Source: Diphasiastrum complanatum
Taxonomy: Eukaryota; Streptophyta; Lycopodiopsida; Lycopodiales; Lycopodiaceae
NCBI GenBank assembly: GCA_029204225.1
Contig: CM055100.1
Span: forward strand, 23,375,810-23,439,809
Length of the DNA stretch: 64,000 nt
Direction: 5' to 3'
Below, one piece after another: positions 44,401 to 58,400 of this stretch; the first letter of the stretch is position 1; each line of letters begins with the position of its first letter. The position numbers and the translations under genes are program-made. The notes below the pieces were generated by a model. It did no database searches. It was not told the origin of the DNA and worked only from the letters and a program-made list of their open reading frames with translations.

Positions 44401-47400
44401 CTCGAGTAACTCATTACGAATCTGAGTAAAACTCAGCTCGTTTATCATAGGCATTCTACTAAGGGCATTTGCTACTGTATTGAATTTTTCTCGTCTATAT
44501 CTGATAGCCATATCAAACTCTTGCATCAACTCTGCCCAACGAGCTTTCCGACCTCTAAGCTCAGGTTGATTGCAAAGGTATCTGAGACTTTCATGGTCTG
44601 TCAGGACCTCAAAGTTGGCACCATACAAATAATGCCTCCAAGTCTTAAGGGCATGAACTATAGAAAAGAGTTCATTTTCATAGGCACTATACCTAGTCTG
44701 AGCTGGCTCGAGTTTTTTACTCTCGAAAGCAACTGGGTGTCCACTATGAGTTAGTACAACATCAACTGCAAAGTTGCTAGCATCTGTTTCGACCAGAAAT
44801 GGCTGATTGGGGTCGACGACCTTTAAAACTGGAGCTGTAACTAAGGCTGTTTTGAGAGCATCAAAGCTCTCCTGCTGTGCTCCTTTCCCTTCCCCTTAAG
44901 AAGATTTGTCATGGGAACTTCTATATGAGAATATTCCTTGACAAATCGTCTGTAATATCCCGCCAAACCAAGAAAGATCTGAAGCTCTAAAATATTCTGA
45001 GGTCTCAGCCAACTGAGTATGGCTTTAACCTTGCTGGGGTCCATCTTAATCCCATCTGCTGAGATGATGTGACCCAAATAAGCTACTTCTTCAACGAAGA
45101 ATTCACACTTGGATTCTTTAGCATAAAGCTTATGCTTTCTAAGCAGTCGAAACACCTTTTTGAGGTATTTAAAATGCTCCTTCCTCGTTTTGCTGTAGAT
45201 GAGGATGTCATCTAAAAATACGACTACAAACTTACCCAAGTATGGTCTCTTTTGACCTTAAAGAAACTCATAATTACCATAATGACCCAAGTATGGTAAA
45301 CTCATAATGACTTTAAACTCATAATCACCTTAAACTCATAATGACCATGACGAGTCCTAAAAACTGTTTTCGGGCATCTTGCGACTTTATACAGACTTGA
45401 TGATATCCCGATCTGAGGTCTATTTTACTGAAAAATTTAGCCCCGTCGAGTTGATTAAACAACTCGTCTGCCCGAGGCATAGGGTATTTATTCTTAATTG
45501 TGACTTTATTGAGGGCTCTGTAATCTACTCAAAGACGCATAGACCCCTCTTTCTTTTTCACCAAAAGGATTGGTGAGGCCCATGGTGAACTACTGGTCTG
45601 AATTTGGCCTTTCCCAAGATAATCTGTTAACTGCCTAGTTATTTCTTCATCCTCTGTTCGGCTGACCCGATACGGAGGTTTAGAAACAGGTGCTGTACCT
45701 AGTACTAGGTTTATTACATGATCTACCTCTCTGCTAGGTGGTAAACCATGTGGCAAATCTTCAGGAAAAACTTCTTTAAATTTAGACAATAAAGTTTCTA
45801 ATTTACTGATTTTCTGCTGTAAAGAACTGGAAATAGAAACTTCAGGAATAAACTGAAAGTCACATAAGAATACCTGATGGTCGTCGTCTCCGATTAGCTG
45901 TCAGAGCTCTGAACTGCAGACCATAGGGCTGTTGGGAACACCATGCTCCCCATGCAACTGGATCTCTCGGCCTTTATGCTGAAAGCTGAGGGTGTTCTCC
46001 TGATAATTTATGTGGAGGGAAGTGTAATGGTTCCTAACACCACAGTAGGGCAAACACTAACTGATCCACCCAACCTTGCCCACTCCCTGATATAGAGTAA
46101 GCCCCGCCTAGCCCAGTGTGAGGACTGGTAGCATGCAACTGCGAAGTGTCGGCCACGTGTCACTGACGTGGCCGACTGCACGTCGGGGCCCAACTAGGGG
46201 CCCTGTCCTGCTGACAGGGTCCCTAGACTGTGTTAGGCCCGCCATGGCTATGGACCGTGCTGGGGCACACTACTCACACTGTCTTGCCCTGTTTGTCGTG
46301 TACGTTGGACACGACCCTGACTGTGGTATCTGACCTATCTGTGTTCTCTAGGGTTCGGCACTGGTCACGAGCTCGTAACAGGAAGGTCCTGAGCTGTAGA
46401 GCCAGTCTCTCCCGAGAGCAATGTCTCTGCGATCCAGGTGCATTATCTGAAAGTTTATTTCATCTTGGTACCCCTGAATACCAAGATTTAGATTACTTAC
46501 CATAGTTTCCCAGATTTTCTTATCTTCACCCTTAGCTAATGAAACTATGTACCTATGCTGACTAGGTACTTCCGGAAGTCTGAGTTTTTTAACTAGGGTG
46601 TAGTTGATGAAATTATGGGTCGCCCCATCATCAACCATAACTCTGATTGACTGGTCACCAACTTTCCCATGCATACATACTAGGTCATGCGGCCCAAAGC
46701 TGAAGGGTCTCGCTAGCATTGCAGAGGTCAGTTGGCAACAGTGTTCATGATCTTCATGATACACTTTGATCGCGGAAGCTGCCGAGTCACTGGGGAAACT
46801 TACGGTTTGAACAAGATGAACTTGTTTTTTATCTTTCTTATCTTTTTTAGTGAGGCCCCTTGGGACACTGTCTGACTGTGTGTCCCTTGCCCATGCACAC
46901 AAAGCACAAACGTTCTTGTTTGGCTTTCTCAAAATCTTCTGGTTTTAAGGGCTGTATGAGCGATGGGCGTTTTTGAGGAGCTTCACCTTTTACTTTATAT
47001 TCTTTCTTTCGTTTTAAAGATTTTTTTATAAATTGAAAGTCTTTTTGAGAAGGCTGCTCAGAAAGGGGCTGTTGTCTCGCCTCGCCCTCTTCCTACCCAC
47101 TGAATCATCATAGATTTGAGCATATCTGAGAGCTTGCTCTAGGGTAGTAGGCGAGTTTCTCTGAAACTGATGGAAGTGGAGAAGGGGACAACTGAGAAGT
47201 GGAGTGAAGACTTCCTTTCGCGGAACTCAAAATCAAGCCTTTGAGTTCAGCGAACGAGTCGTCCACACTGGACTTGAAATTGGCTAACGCCAACTTCAGT
47301 TCATCCACTTCTGTTACCAAATGGAGGAACTGCTCCTTGGTAACCAATTCGTCGAGTTCTTCGGCGAATTGCTCCTGCTCTTCCATTTCCATGGGTTCTT

Positions 47401-49795
47401 TCCCCTTACTGAAAGCCAAGGCTTTTGTTTCAAGTTCGTCGATGCCTCTCTCCGGGGGGTTGATCAGGTCCCTGAGGAGTGGTCATTTTCAAAGAGAGGT
47501 ACCTTAACTTCTGTCTGAAAATAAGAAAAAAGATTGACTAAACTGGAAAAACGAAAGTAGAGTTCTTAGCTCTTTCTTAAGAGTGTACTTCCAGAGAGAA
47601 AAGCAAGAAACCCCCTCAGTTCTTCCGCAGCTGTACAATCCGTCTTCTTAGACTGTCTATTCCTGAGATTTGTGATCCAAAAACCAGGTTGGAAGGCTCC
47701 AGAAAACACAAATTAATCTGATTTGGATGGTTCCCTGCCCTCACTGATGGGACAGCACCCTGACTGATCCAAATTTCCCTGATTTGAAGCCTAAAAAGAT
47801 CCCAAACTTTGGATTTTTTCCCTTTACCCTGGTCGCTGGTCTGTAGCAGCAAAATCTGGTGCCAAAACTTCTGAATTTTGAAGGGCACCCTGCTCGGTGG
47901 CCTAGCTGAGATTCTGCTGCTCCAAACAAATCCGATTTGAAGGTCTATACTGTAAGCAAAGGTCGGATTTTGTGTGGGAAGACCCTCGCTGTCAGAAAGG
48001 CAATCTGCCTGCTCCAAAAACTTCTGATTGGGGCCCAACAATGAGTCCAAAAATCCGAATTTCAAAGAGCCTTTGGAGCGCTGGACCTGCACTAAGAATC
48101 TGCTCCAAAATCCGCTCAGATTACCTTCAAATCCTTGTAGAAAACAGCGTTGGAGTGCCTATTCTAAAGCGCTGGATCTGTGTGCAGACTCCTGTCCAAA
48201 AACCGCTCAGAAACCTATAATTTCCATTCACAAATCAGGAATAGAACCTGCTCTGGCAGCGCTGGACCTATACTATCAATCTGACTCAAATCTTATTCAA
48301 AAAGCAGATGTTTCCACTGAGATTTACTCAGCAGACAACTGATTCTCCAGCGCTGACCCTGCTCTATGTATCTCTGAAAACTAGCAAGAGTTGCTATGCA
48401 CTCTGATGGATTTCTCCCCTGCTGAAACTGAGCTCCCAAAGAAGGAGATGGCTCTGATACCAGTGTAAGAGATCCTAACACCACAGTAGGGCAAACACTA
48501 ACTGAACCACCCAGCCTTGCCTACTCCCTGATATGGAGCAAGCCCCTCCTAGCGCAGTGTGAGGCCTGGTAGCATGCATACTACCAAGTGTCGGCCACAT
48601 GGCTCTGTCGTGGCCGACTGCACGTCGGGACCCAACGTGGGGCCCTATCTTGCTGACAGGGTCCCTAGGCTGTGTTAGGCCCGCCATGGCTATGGACCGT
48701 GCCGAGGCACACTACTCACACTGTCTTGCCCTGTTGGTCGTGTACGTTGGACATGACCTTGACTGTGGTATCTGACCTCTTGTGTTCTCTAGGGTTTGGC
48801 ACTAGTCACGTGCTCGTAATAGTTACTAGCCGATTCGAACCGTCCGATTCGAACCGATTCGAACCAGCTAGCTCGGTTCGATCGAGAAACAGTTCGAACC
48901 TTTGTTTTTCCTTTTTTTTTTCCTTTTGGGGGGCCTAGTTATTTCTAAGTTCTAACAGTCTTGAGCAATGAGTTAGGACTCAGGACTTAGGACTCACTGC
49001 TCAGGAGTCAGGAGGAGTCAAGACTCAGGACTCCGGAGTCAGTTCAAAGTAACTTTGAACTTCAAATTTCAAAAGTAACGGCCCTAACTTGAATTGTCAT
49101 ACTAATAACTACATATGTATTATGTCATAGATTGAGGATTCTCATAACTTAGGCACTCACACTTCCAAGCTCCATGGATGATGGGTCAACCGTCGAACCG
49201 AGTAAAAAAAATCGAAGGTTTCAAAATTCAAATGTTTGATTGCTACACCAAAGGAATTTGGAAAAACTGGTGGCGTGGCCCATATTTGCCTAGAATTATG
49301 AATAGATACCTGCATTCTTCCAATGCCTGTTCAAACTTTAGTGTTGTGCATTTGTTTCAGCTTTTGATAAGATGTAATTCATGTAGTACTTACTACTTGC
49401 TACTTACATAATACGTATCTAGCTTCTTGACAATGGACATATGTGGACCGTACTATGTAGGTAAAGACACTGTAATCCAAGATGTTCTCTACGAATGTAG
49501 ACATTGCTGGCATCTGTAGACTAGCCACTGGGGGATTGTTTGCAAGACTCAGTAACAAGTTGCTACAACATCTTCAAGTAGATGCTTGACACGTCACATC
49601 ACTGACCAACATCGCTTAAGTTTAAAGCAAAAAACAGTGAGCACCAGTTGTCAGTTGAAACTTGGAATTTGATTGTAGTCAAAGTCATCCATAACTAGGG
49701 TATAACTTACCAGCCAAGTTAACAATTTAGGGTTATAGCTTTTAGTAAGTTGTAAGTTGTAACTATGCTTGGCACTTGCAGCTTTAGCCTTTGAG

Positions 49796-49851
<56 letters not shown>

Positions 49852-52800
49852 ACTAGAACTTCCAACTTAGCAGAGCACACAATGCACATTGCACAATAAA
49901 ACTAGGAATACTTCAAAGTTGAAAGTTCAAAATTCAAACAAAAACACAAATCAGAAGTCTTAATCCTCAAGACTGACGAGTGACGACTCCAGACTCAAAA
50001 TTTAAATCATCACAATCATCAATGCATAAAATCAAAATGGTAAACCCTCCTCTACATACTCCTTCTCTGACTCTGACCCTAATGATGCCTCAGGCTCAGA
50101 CTCATCATTAGGGCCATGAGCACGAGAGCTCATACCCTCTCCTACCCTCTTCCTACGCGCTGTTCGAGTGACAAGTCTTGCACACAAGGATTGGCAAACA
50201 TATTATTGCCCACAAATTACAATAATCAATTCAAAAATGTATTTCAAGTATTAAGCGTCAATTAAGTAGTAAGTGCTAACTTCTAAGAAAGCCTACTAGG
50301 TAGGTACCAGCCTACTAGGCCAGTACTGAATGATCTTAAATGAAAATTCAATTCTCACCCGCCCTCTGCATAGCCTCCTCATGGAGGAATGCGTCTCGTC
50401 CTGTGATACGGGTGGCAAGTCTGGAATCTTTGCCACATCAATCTCATCTAGGTTGATCTATGCACATGCCACAATGCACATTGAAATCAAGACAAAATCT
50501 GGAGGGCCATATGTCAACAATTACATGATATATATTTAAGATTATAATCTTAAAGTTATTGTAATTTGTTAGAACTTAGTTTAAACTTCAAAGTTGAAAG
50601 TTCAAACTCAAACTTAAACCTTAAAAAGTTCAATCTATAGGTAATACTTCTGACTTCAAAGTTCAAACTTCAAACACACTGTAGTCTAGTATCTAGTATC
50701 TACTTACTACTTAGACTTTGGTACTAGCTACACATTAGAAATTATGAATTACCTGGATAGGCTCTGGGGTGCCGTGGAGTCTACTCAAAAGTCTCAGGTT
50801 GGCGTGTACATACACCAACCTCTCCAACTGCGCAAAGGAGAGCCATGTGAATAAGTGAATGAACACTCCAGTTCCTCTCACAAGCAACTGTAGTGCAATC
50901 CTGTGAGAGGATCCTAATGGGAAGGTCGTGCAATTTGGGGACATCAACCCCAAACTTCATCCACCATGACACGCTAGCTTGATCACAGTTCAAAGAGGAG
51001 TCAACAGTTGCCAATGAGCACCACAAACCAAAGGGAAGAAATTAGAATTGGGATTTGATATTTATAATGATTCAAATTTCATCAAAAATTGGCTACAATA
51101 TGATGATAGGGAGCTCAGGGATGCCATCCCTGAACTCCCTATCATATTGTTGCTCACTCCTCCATAATGGATGGAGTATGTGGGCCATGGCATGCAAGGC
51201 TTGATGAAACCATCCCACGTGCTTTGCTAGAGGTGCTGGATCTCCTCAAGCTTGTAAGATAATAGATTTGAATGTTCAATGATGTGCCCTCAACCATATG
51301 GCATAGAATCTAGATAATTGAAAACTCAACCAAGGATTCATCAATTCAAATTTCAAACGGAACACGTAAAAGTTTTAATTTCAAAATAAAGTGGCAAGTG
51401 CCAAGAAGTCAGGACAATATAGAGCTAAGTTCTAACAGTAGTAACTATTATAATGCGGTATACCTCTTTGGGCTAATGGTCGTGCAAAGACGCAACTGCT
51501 TGCCCAACATGTCCACGAACTCATATAAGAAGCCCAATGTGCAACCCTCTTGATCTGTAAGGTGCAAGACAATGTAGATAGGCTACAGGCCGGGGCCCAC
51601 GACAATGGATCGTGCATCATCTTAAAATGAAGATGAGAGCACGATTAGCTCGAACCTCCTACCCTTGGGCTGCTGTGATGGCCCCCATTGAAATGACCAT
51701 CTGCCTCAAGTTTGTGTGAGCTTTCAGCAGTCGTTCCAAGACTAGGAACATAAATGCAAACCTGCATTGCATTCCAGAGTTTGCATTAGTACAATGATGA
51801 TTATCAAAGTTAACTTCACACTTCAAAGCATTAGTACAATGGGCATTGGCAACTTGCAAGTTTGAAGTGGCAATTTGCAAATGTAGTGAAGCAATTAACA
51901 CGAATTCTTAGTGCTCAAAATAGTAATTACTGTGCATTGAGTTACAAACCTGGTGGGGGTAGGTCTCAAGACATCCAAGGTGGAATACTCCTGAACATGC
52001 CTTAGAACCTTGGCCTCTTGGTGGTGAATCTCACCAAGGATCGTCTTGTGTCTAGCACCTCCCAGACCCATGGTATCTTGGCTACATCCTCGACCAAGAG
52101 GTCTAGGCAATGTGCAGCACAAGGTGTCCAAAAAATGTGGGGTAAGTCTTATTAACAAGCCTAACCATGACATTGTAGTTCGCCGCATTGTCCGTGAGAA
52201 CTTGTACAACGAATGCAATGTGCATGGAATTCAAATGAATCATGATTGGTCATCGATCATTCAAATTTCAATTGTGAACATTGAACATAGTACATAGTAC
52301 ATATACTACATGGTACATACATGATACTATAAGTACTAAGCAATGAGCACAATGCACATCAGAATCTCAAGTTGGAAGTTCGGAGTTCCAAATTGGAAAC
52401 ATAATATACTTAATCTTAAATCTACTATCTAGGTTTGTGCAATGCGCATCACCACTTTGAGTCTTCAATCTTGACCCTTGAGAGCCTAGTTGCTAAAATT
52501 TCTAAGTAGTGGCCCCACTCCTCAATGGTAGTGCGAATATGTGTGAACATGTAATTGCCAGACAATGCCACCCCCTATAGAGGTATCGATGGATCTCAAA
52601 AATAGTGTCCCCATGCAGGAAGACACCAAGATATTCAATATGTGGCGCTTCCTTGCATCGCTCCAACTATCAGATATGATGGTGCAGCCATACCTAGTTC
52701 ACAAGTGACAACATTGTAGCAAATTCAAATGATCAAGATGATTCATGATTCCAATTTCCTTATTCTTGGGACTTGAAAGTTAAATGTGAATATGACATGC

Positions 52801-55392
52801 CACATAATACATATGTCATAGCAATTTGTCAAAGTTGAAGTTCAAAATTCAAAACCTAGACCAAACATGAAAGCCAAAATTGAAAAGGGCAAATAATGTT
52901 GGATCATTCAAACAAAGGAAGATGGAATTTTGTTTACATCCCTAAATGTTGTTTTTTCCCACCCCAACACAGTGATATGGTTGTTGGAGTTGTTCTATTA
53001 CAAGAGGGCTGGCCCGTTGCTTTTGAAAGTAAAAAGTTTTCTAATGCACAAGTAAAATATACTACTCAAGAAAAGAAGCTTTTTACATGAATCGTCAACC
53101 TTTAAAATATTTTTGTAATCAAAATGATTTGAGAGGTCGTAAGGCCCAATAGGTTGGACTCATGCAAAAATTTAACTTTGAGGTTCGTTATATAAAAGGA
53201 ACCACCAATTGAGTGGCTGATGCACTTAGTCAAATTAGTGATGTAAATGACCTTTCCGTATCACCATAGACTTCTATCTTTCCTTGAGAAGTCTTTGTGG
53301 GAAAGACCCGCATTTTGGATCAATTTGGCGGAGAGTTCTGGCATATTCATCTAGTGCGACTGAGTCAAGCGGGGAAGATTAGAGACGACTTCGCAATGAA
53401 CTTTTGTTCAAGAAAGGGAAGTTATGCATACCCGATGTGGATGTGATTAAAAAGAAAATTCTTTGAGTGTCATGACTCACCTTGTGCAGGGCATCCATGC
53501 ATACCTTGCACATTAGATTTGGTATGAAGTCAATCCATTCTTATGTGGTTAAGTGTGACCAATGTCAGTTCAATAAGACGAAATGTCCTAAAGCGGGGGG
53601 TCTGTTACAACCATTGAATATTCTGAATAAAAAATGGGATAGTATTTCAATGGATTTCATGATTGGGTTACCAAGGACAACTAAACAAAATGATGTAATT
53701 TGGGTAATTGTTGACCATCTAACCAAATTGGCTATGTTTATTTTGGTAAAGACCACCACTAAGGCCTCTTATTCAGCTCAAATTTTTATGGAATGCATGT
53801 TTAGATTTTGCGGATTACCAAGTGACATAGTGAGCGATTGCGATCCGAAGTTCATCACTCACTTTTGGTCGGCCGTATTTGCAAAACTGGAAACGTCATT
53901 GACATACAGACGGTTAGACGAAAAGAGCTAATCAGAGGATGGAACAAATGTTGCGAGCATATGTTTCTCGACAACAATTTGATTGGGAAAAATATTTATC
54001 CTTGATTGAGTTTGCCTACAAAAGCAGTAAGCATTCAGCTACCGGTTATAGCCGTAGGTCACCCATTTCTGTAGAAGCTCGAAAGATCAAGTTTAAGAAG
54101 GTAGCCGACTTTTTGCATGATATGCAAGAAATGCTACAAACAACACACGAGAATGTCCAAAGTGCCCAAGATAGGAATAGACAATGAAAAGATCTTTGTG
54201 ATTTTCAAGAAGGGGATTGGGTGCATTTGCACATCTCAAAGGATTCAAAAGTAACACGTACCGACAAGCATTACAAATTGTCCGCTTGATATGGAATAAA
54301 ATACAAAAAGAGATTCGATCTTTGGCTTGCCATTCATGACTTTTGAAAGGGACTCGAATATACCCAATGTTTCACGTTAGTTGACTTAAGAAAATTCTAC
54401 GTGAAGGGGATCACCATGGTTCTGGAGGTCTATTGGACCTGTCTAAAGAGTCATTTGGTGTGACCCATTTTGAACCCAATAAGATCTTGGATACAAGAAC
54501 TAAGTGATTGTGTAATCGTATAGTTACCAATTATCTGGTTCGCCGGAAGGGCCATGTGGATGATGACGACTCTTGGGAACAAGAAGATAGCCTTAGAACT
54601 TGTCTAACTTCAAGTTCTGAGGTTGGACTTGATTAAGGGGGGAAGTATGTCATGCCCACAATTGAACTGATCTTGGATTGATGACTTGTAAGGAGGTCCT
54701 CTGTTGACTCGTAAATTAATCATGACTACGAGCGGTTGGGGCCCTTATGGCTACTGGTTTTAAAGTCATAACTAATGGTTTAGAGGCCTAAAACTCATGA
54801 TGGTGGATTTTCATTAAACTAGCAGTGACTCATAGGGAGTGGCTGATGTGGCCCAGTTAGGTTGCTGATATGTCCCAGTGAGGTGTCACAGTTTACTCCT
54901 AGTTGATGTGGAGCCTTGGAGGGTATAAGTATACCCATAAGCCTCCCTTGGAAGGAGGTTGATTTTGTGTATGGTGGGTACGTACTACTAGTGGGACATC
55001 TCTCCTATTGAGTCTTTGTTGGTCCATAGCTCAAGGGCTAGATCTGTTTGATCTAGATTTGTTGGGTAGGTTTGATCCATGACCCGTTCCTTTTGTTTTC
55101 TCTTGATCCAACATCATGATCTTGGATCCTTCGAGGAGTTCTTGAAAGATATAATACACAATGTGTAGTGCTTGGCATAACAACGGAGTTAATGCATACA
55201 ATGGACGAAGATGCATAGTTCCTGAGATACACAAGAAGTGGACATAATGATCATGTACATATGACTAGAGGGTCCTATTATAGTTGTTAAGCGTACTCAT
55301 CAATGTACCTTGAATACTAAGATAGGAATCATGCGAAAGTGCCTTTCATATAAGAACTTGTTATAGATGGCAAATGTGAGGAGACAACAATG

Positions 55393-55455
<63 letters not shown>

Positions 55456-58400
55456 CGCTTACGTCTCCATCTCCACGCAGCCATCATCTCCTCACTGCTT
55501 CCATCTCCATGCAACTCTCACTTCTTTTTAGCTTTCTATGTGGCTAGCTCTACCTTTTATGTGCATGACACTTTCTTGCATCACTTTTAGCTACTCTAAG
55601 CTTGTTTCTCAAGATTTCATTGCTGCTATCCTTTTGCAATAGATCCTCAACAGTTTGAGTTTTGAAAATTTGATTTTTCTTGATCTAAAATTTTTCGCAG
55701 TCTGTAAAATCCGTACAGTCAGTACGTACCATACCGTATTGCAAGTACAGGCTGACGACCGCGTAGTGCTCTGTCTAAATTTCGATCTAAATCAATTTTC
55801 GGGTCAATCGGACTTCGTATGAAAAAGTTACGCTCATTTCCGTTAAACTGCTTGATTAGGGTTTTGCTGCCTCTCTAATCTATCTCTTGCAAATCATCCT
55901 ACGGCTTCATTTCGCCTGCCTCTAGGCTTTGTCTTGCGCACAAAGCGTGATAAGAAGTTTATGTCTATAGGCTCTCGCAAACGTCTTCGTACTTTGGAAA
56001 TTGCGTCCACCATGCCTATCGATTGTGTCAGCGCTCGACCGCCACAGGCTGCTGCTTCGTCCTCAGATGCTATGGGAGACACATGCCACACTTACACGCG
56101 GCACACCACTCTTGAGAACATCTCGCTGAATGAGTACATTTCTAAGCAATTTGCCGTTTTTCGTTCACAACTCAATGAACTTCGTGTGGATTTGCTTATT
56201 AAGACTGCCACGATTGACGCTCAACAGACTGAAATTGCTTCTCTTCGTGCTGCGCTTAGTGCTTTGCAGAGGGACATCATCCCTAATATCTCTCGTGCTA
56301 TTGAGGATACTAAGGCATCCATGAGTATGCTTCCCCTACTTGAGCACTAAATACATGACACTGTTGAGTGCATTGCCTGGATTCCCGTTTTTGAACATCG
56401 ACTTCATGAGACGGTGGAACATGTACAGAAGGTACCTACTCTCGAGCAAGAAGCATGTGAGACGAAATCATGGGCTTCTATCTTGAGATCATCTACCACC
56501 TCTTCGTCTTCTGTAGCATCCTCCTTAGACACCACGGTACAAGGCGTCTTGGCAGAACAACAACGCCGAGCTGACAGAAAGCTCAACTTAAGATTCCGGG
56601 GTCTTCCTACTTAGGGCACAACACTGGGCCGGGTTATCTCTTTGTTTACTTCACACATGGGGCTCTCAGTTCCAGGTATCCACTATGCTTGGTGCCTCCA
56701 GCATGATCCGAAGGTATTATTTGTCAAATTCAAAACTATGGACGGCAGACAGTTCTTCGTGCGTGTCGTACTCTCCGAGGTTCTCAGATTTACATAGATG
56801 ATGACCTTACTCATTGCCAATGGTTACAACGTAAAACTATTATTCAGGAGGCAAGGACAAAACAACAACGGGTGGTATTCACAAATGGCAACCCTAGCTT
56901 TTTCTCCAAGCGTCAATAGGAAGTTGGGGTACTCGGGCATGAGAGCAGCCCGATAGCCCCAGCTAGCATCACATTCGGTTTTTGGAACTATGGCGGCCAC
57001 TCCACCTCTTCTACGACGGCTGATCTTGACACCTATTTGTGTTCGGCTGATTTTCTACTTTTTGCAGAGATATGTGAGTCTTCCACACACCCACTTTCGC
57101 ACATTTCTGGTTTTCAGTGGATTTCTGCTCCACGACTTATGCTACATGGCAGGATACAGGTCGGTGTATACTCCTCTATTCGGTTGGTGTCTCGGGATAC
57201 TTATGGTCGTTACTTGTGGCTTCAGATTACTGCATCCTTCTTGGGGTTGGACCAGGACTTGTTTGTTGCAGTGTGCTACTTTGCTCCCCACACTTCAATG
57301 TTTATGGATTTGAGAGGCAACCGCTCGCCAGACTGAGTTCTATGCTAGCACACTCTCTCTTCATCCGTTGGATACCTCTTATGCCCGTTATTCTCAGGAC
57401 TCATCAGCGACGGTCATGCTTTTTGGGGAACAGCTTCTGAGGTTGGCTCAAGCACACATTCTCATTATCCTTAACGGTCTTCTTCAGTGGCCATCCTGCA
57501 TATACTTGCCACCCATTTGGTGGCGGTCACATCGTAGTGGACTATTTCATTGCATCTCCTGCTTTTATTGCCCCACTTGGCATATCCTTCACCATCTCTA
57601 CCCAGATGCTCGCTGATCACTCTCTGCTCTACCTCTCCTTCTCCCCAGCGCCAAGTCCGCCTTCTCCTCTACCTTCTCTCGTTGTTCGACCCACCCGCTA
57701 TCGTATACCTCCTCATCAATCCCAGGCCTATGTTGCCCACGTCTCTCGTCTTCTGGACCACTTTCCTTCCTCTTCTGATGTCACTACCCAAGCCTCCTTT
57801 TACGCCCTGACTACCGTTGCTCATGCCATTGCACCCCCTCGCCGCTTCTCTACTCATCGTCGTACCCATAATAAATGGTACGACAACAACTGTTCTTTCT
57901 TCCAGAAATATGTCGAGTTCCTCAAATTCTCCAATTCTACACTTTTTTCTTCCGCGAAAAAGCAACTTTGTTCCCTTTTCCGCAAAAAGAAAGTGGCCTA
58001 CTTTTCTTCCCGTTCCTCCTTCGCTCCCTCTACTCTGCTTCCTCAACTACTTTTTGCAAGATCTTTCTTCATAAGCCCCTATCCATTGCACCCATCCCTC
58101 TTCAATCCTAGGTCGACTATGCAACCAACCTATATACAACTGCTCACCCTTCCATCTCTCTTTCTTCTCGTCCTACCCACTATCACCTCTTTGCTCCTGA
58201 CATGGTTGAAGCCACCATCTGCAAACTCAAGAACAATCGTACCTCTGACATTGACTTCCTTTCAGCCGAGCTCCTCAAACCAGTTGCCAAACTTGCCTCC
58301 CCTTTCCTGCCCCACTGTTTCAACCGCTCTGTCGTTGATGGTGTCCCCATACCTTGGGCCACCAATCTCCTTCACCCCATTTTTTAAGCAAGCGTTGCCA

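Noticed and set aside
48829-48900. Possible tRNA, because of repeated GGTTCGA/TTCGAACC words resembling a T-loop
   Set aside because: The words are part of a short tandem array; no acceptor stem, anticodon arm or D-loop could be drawn around them.
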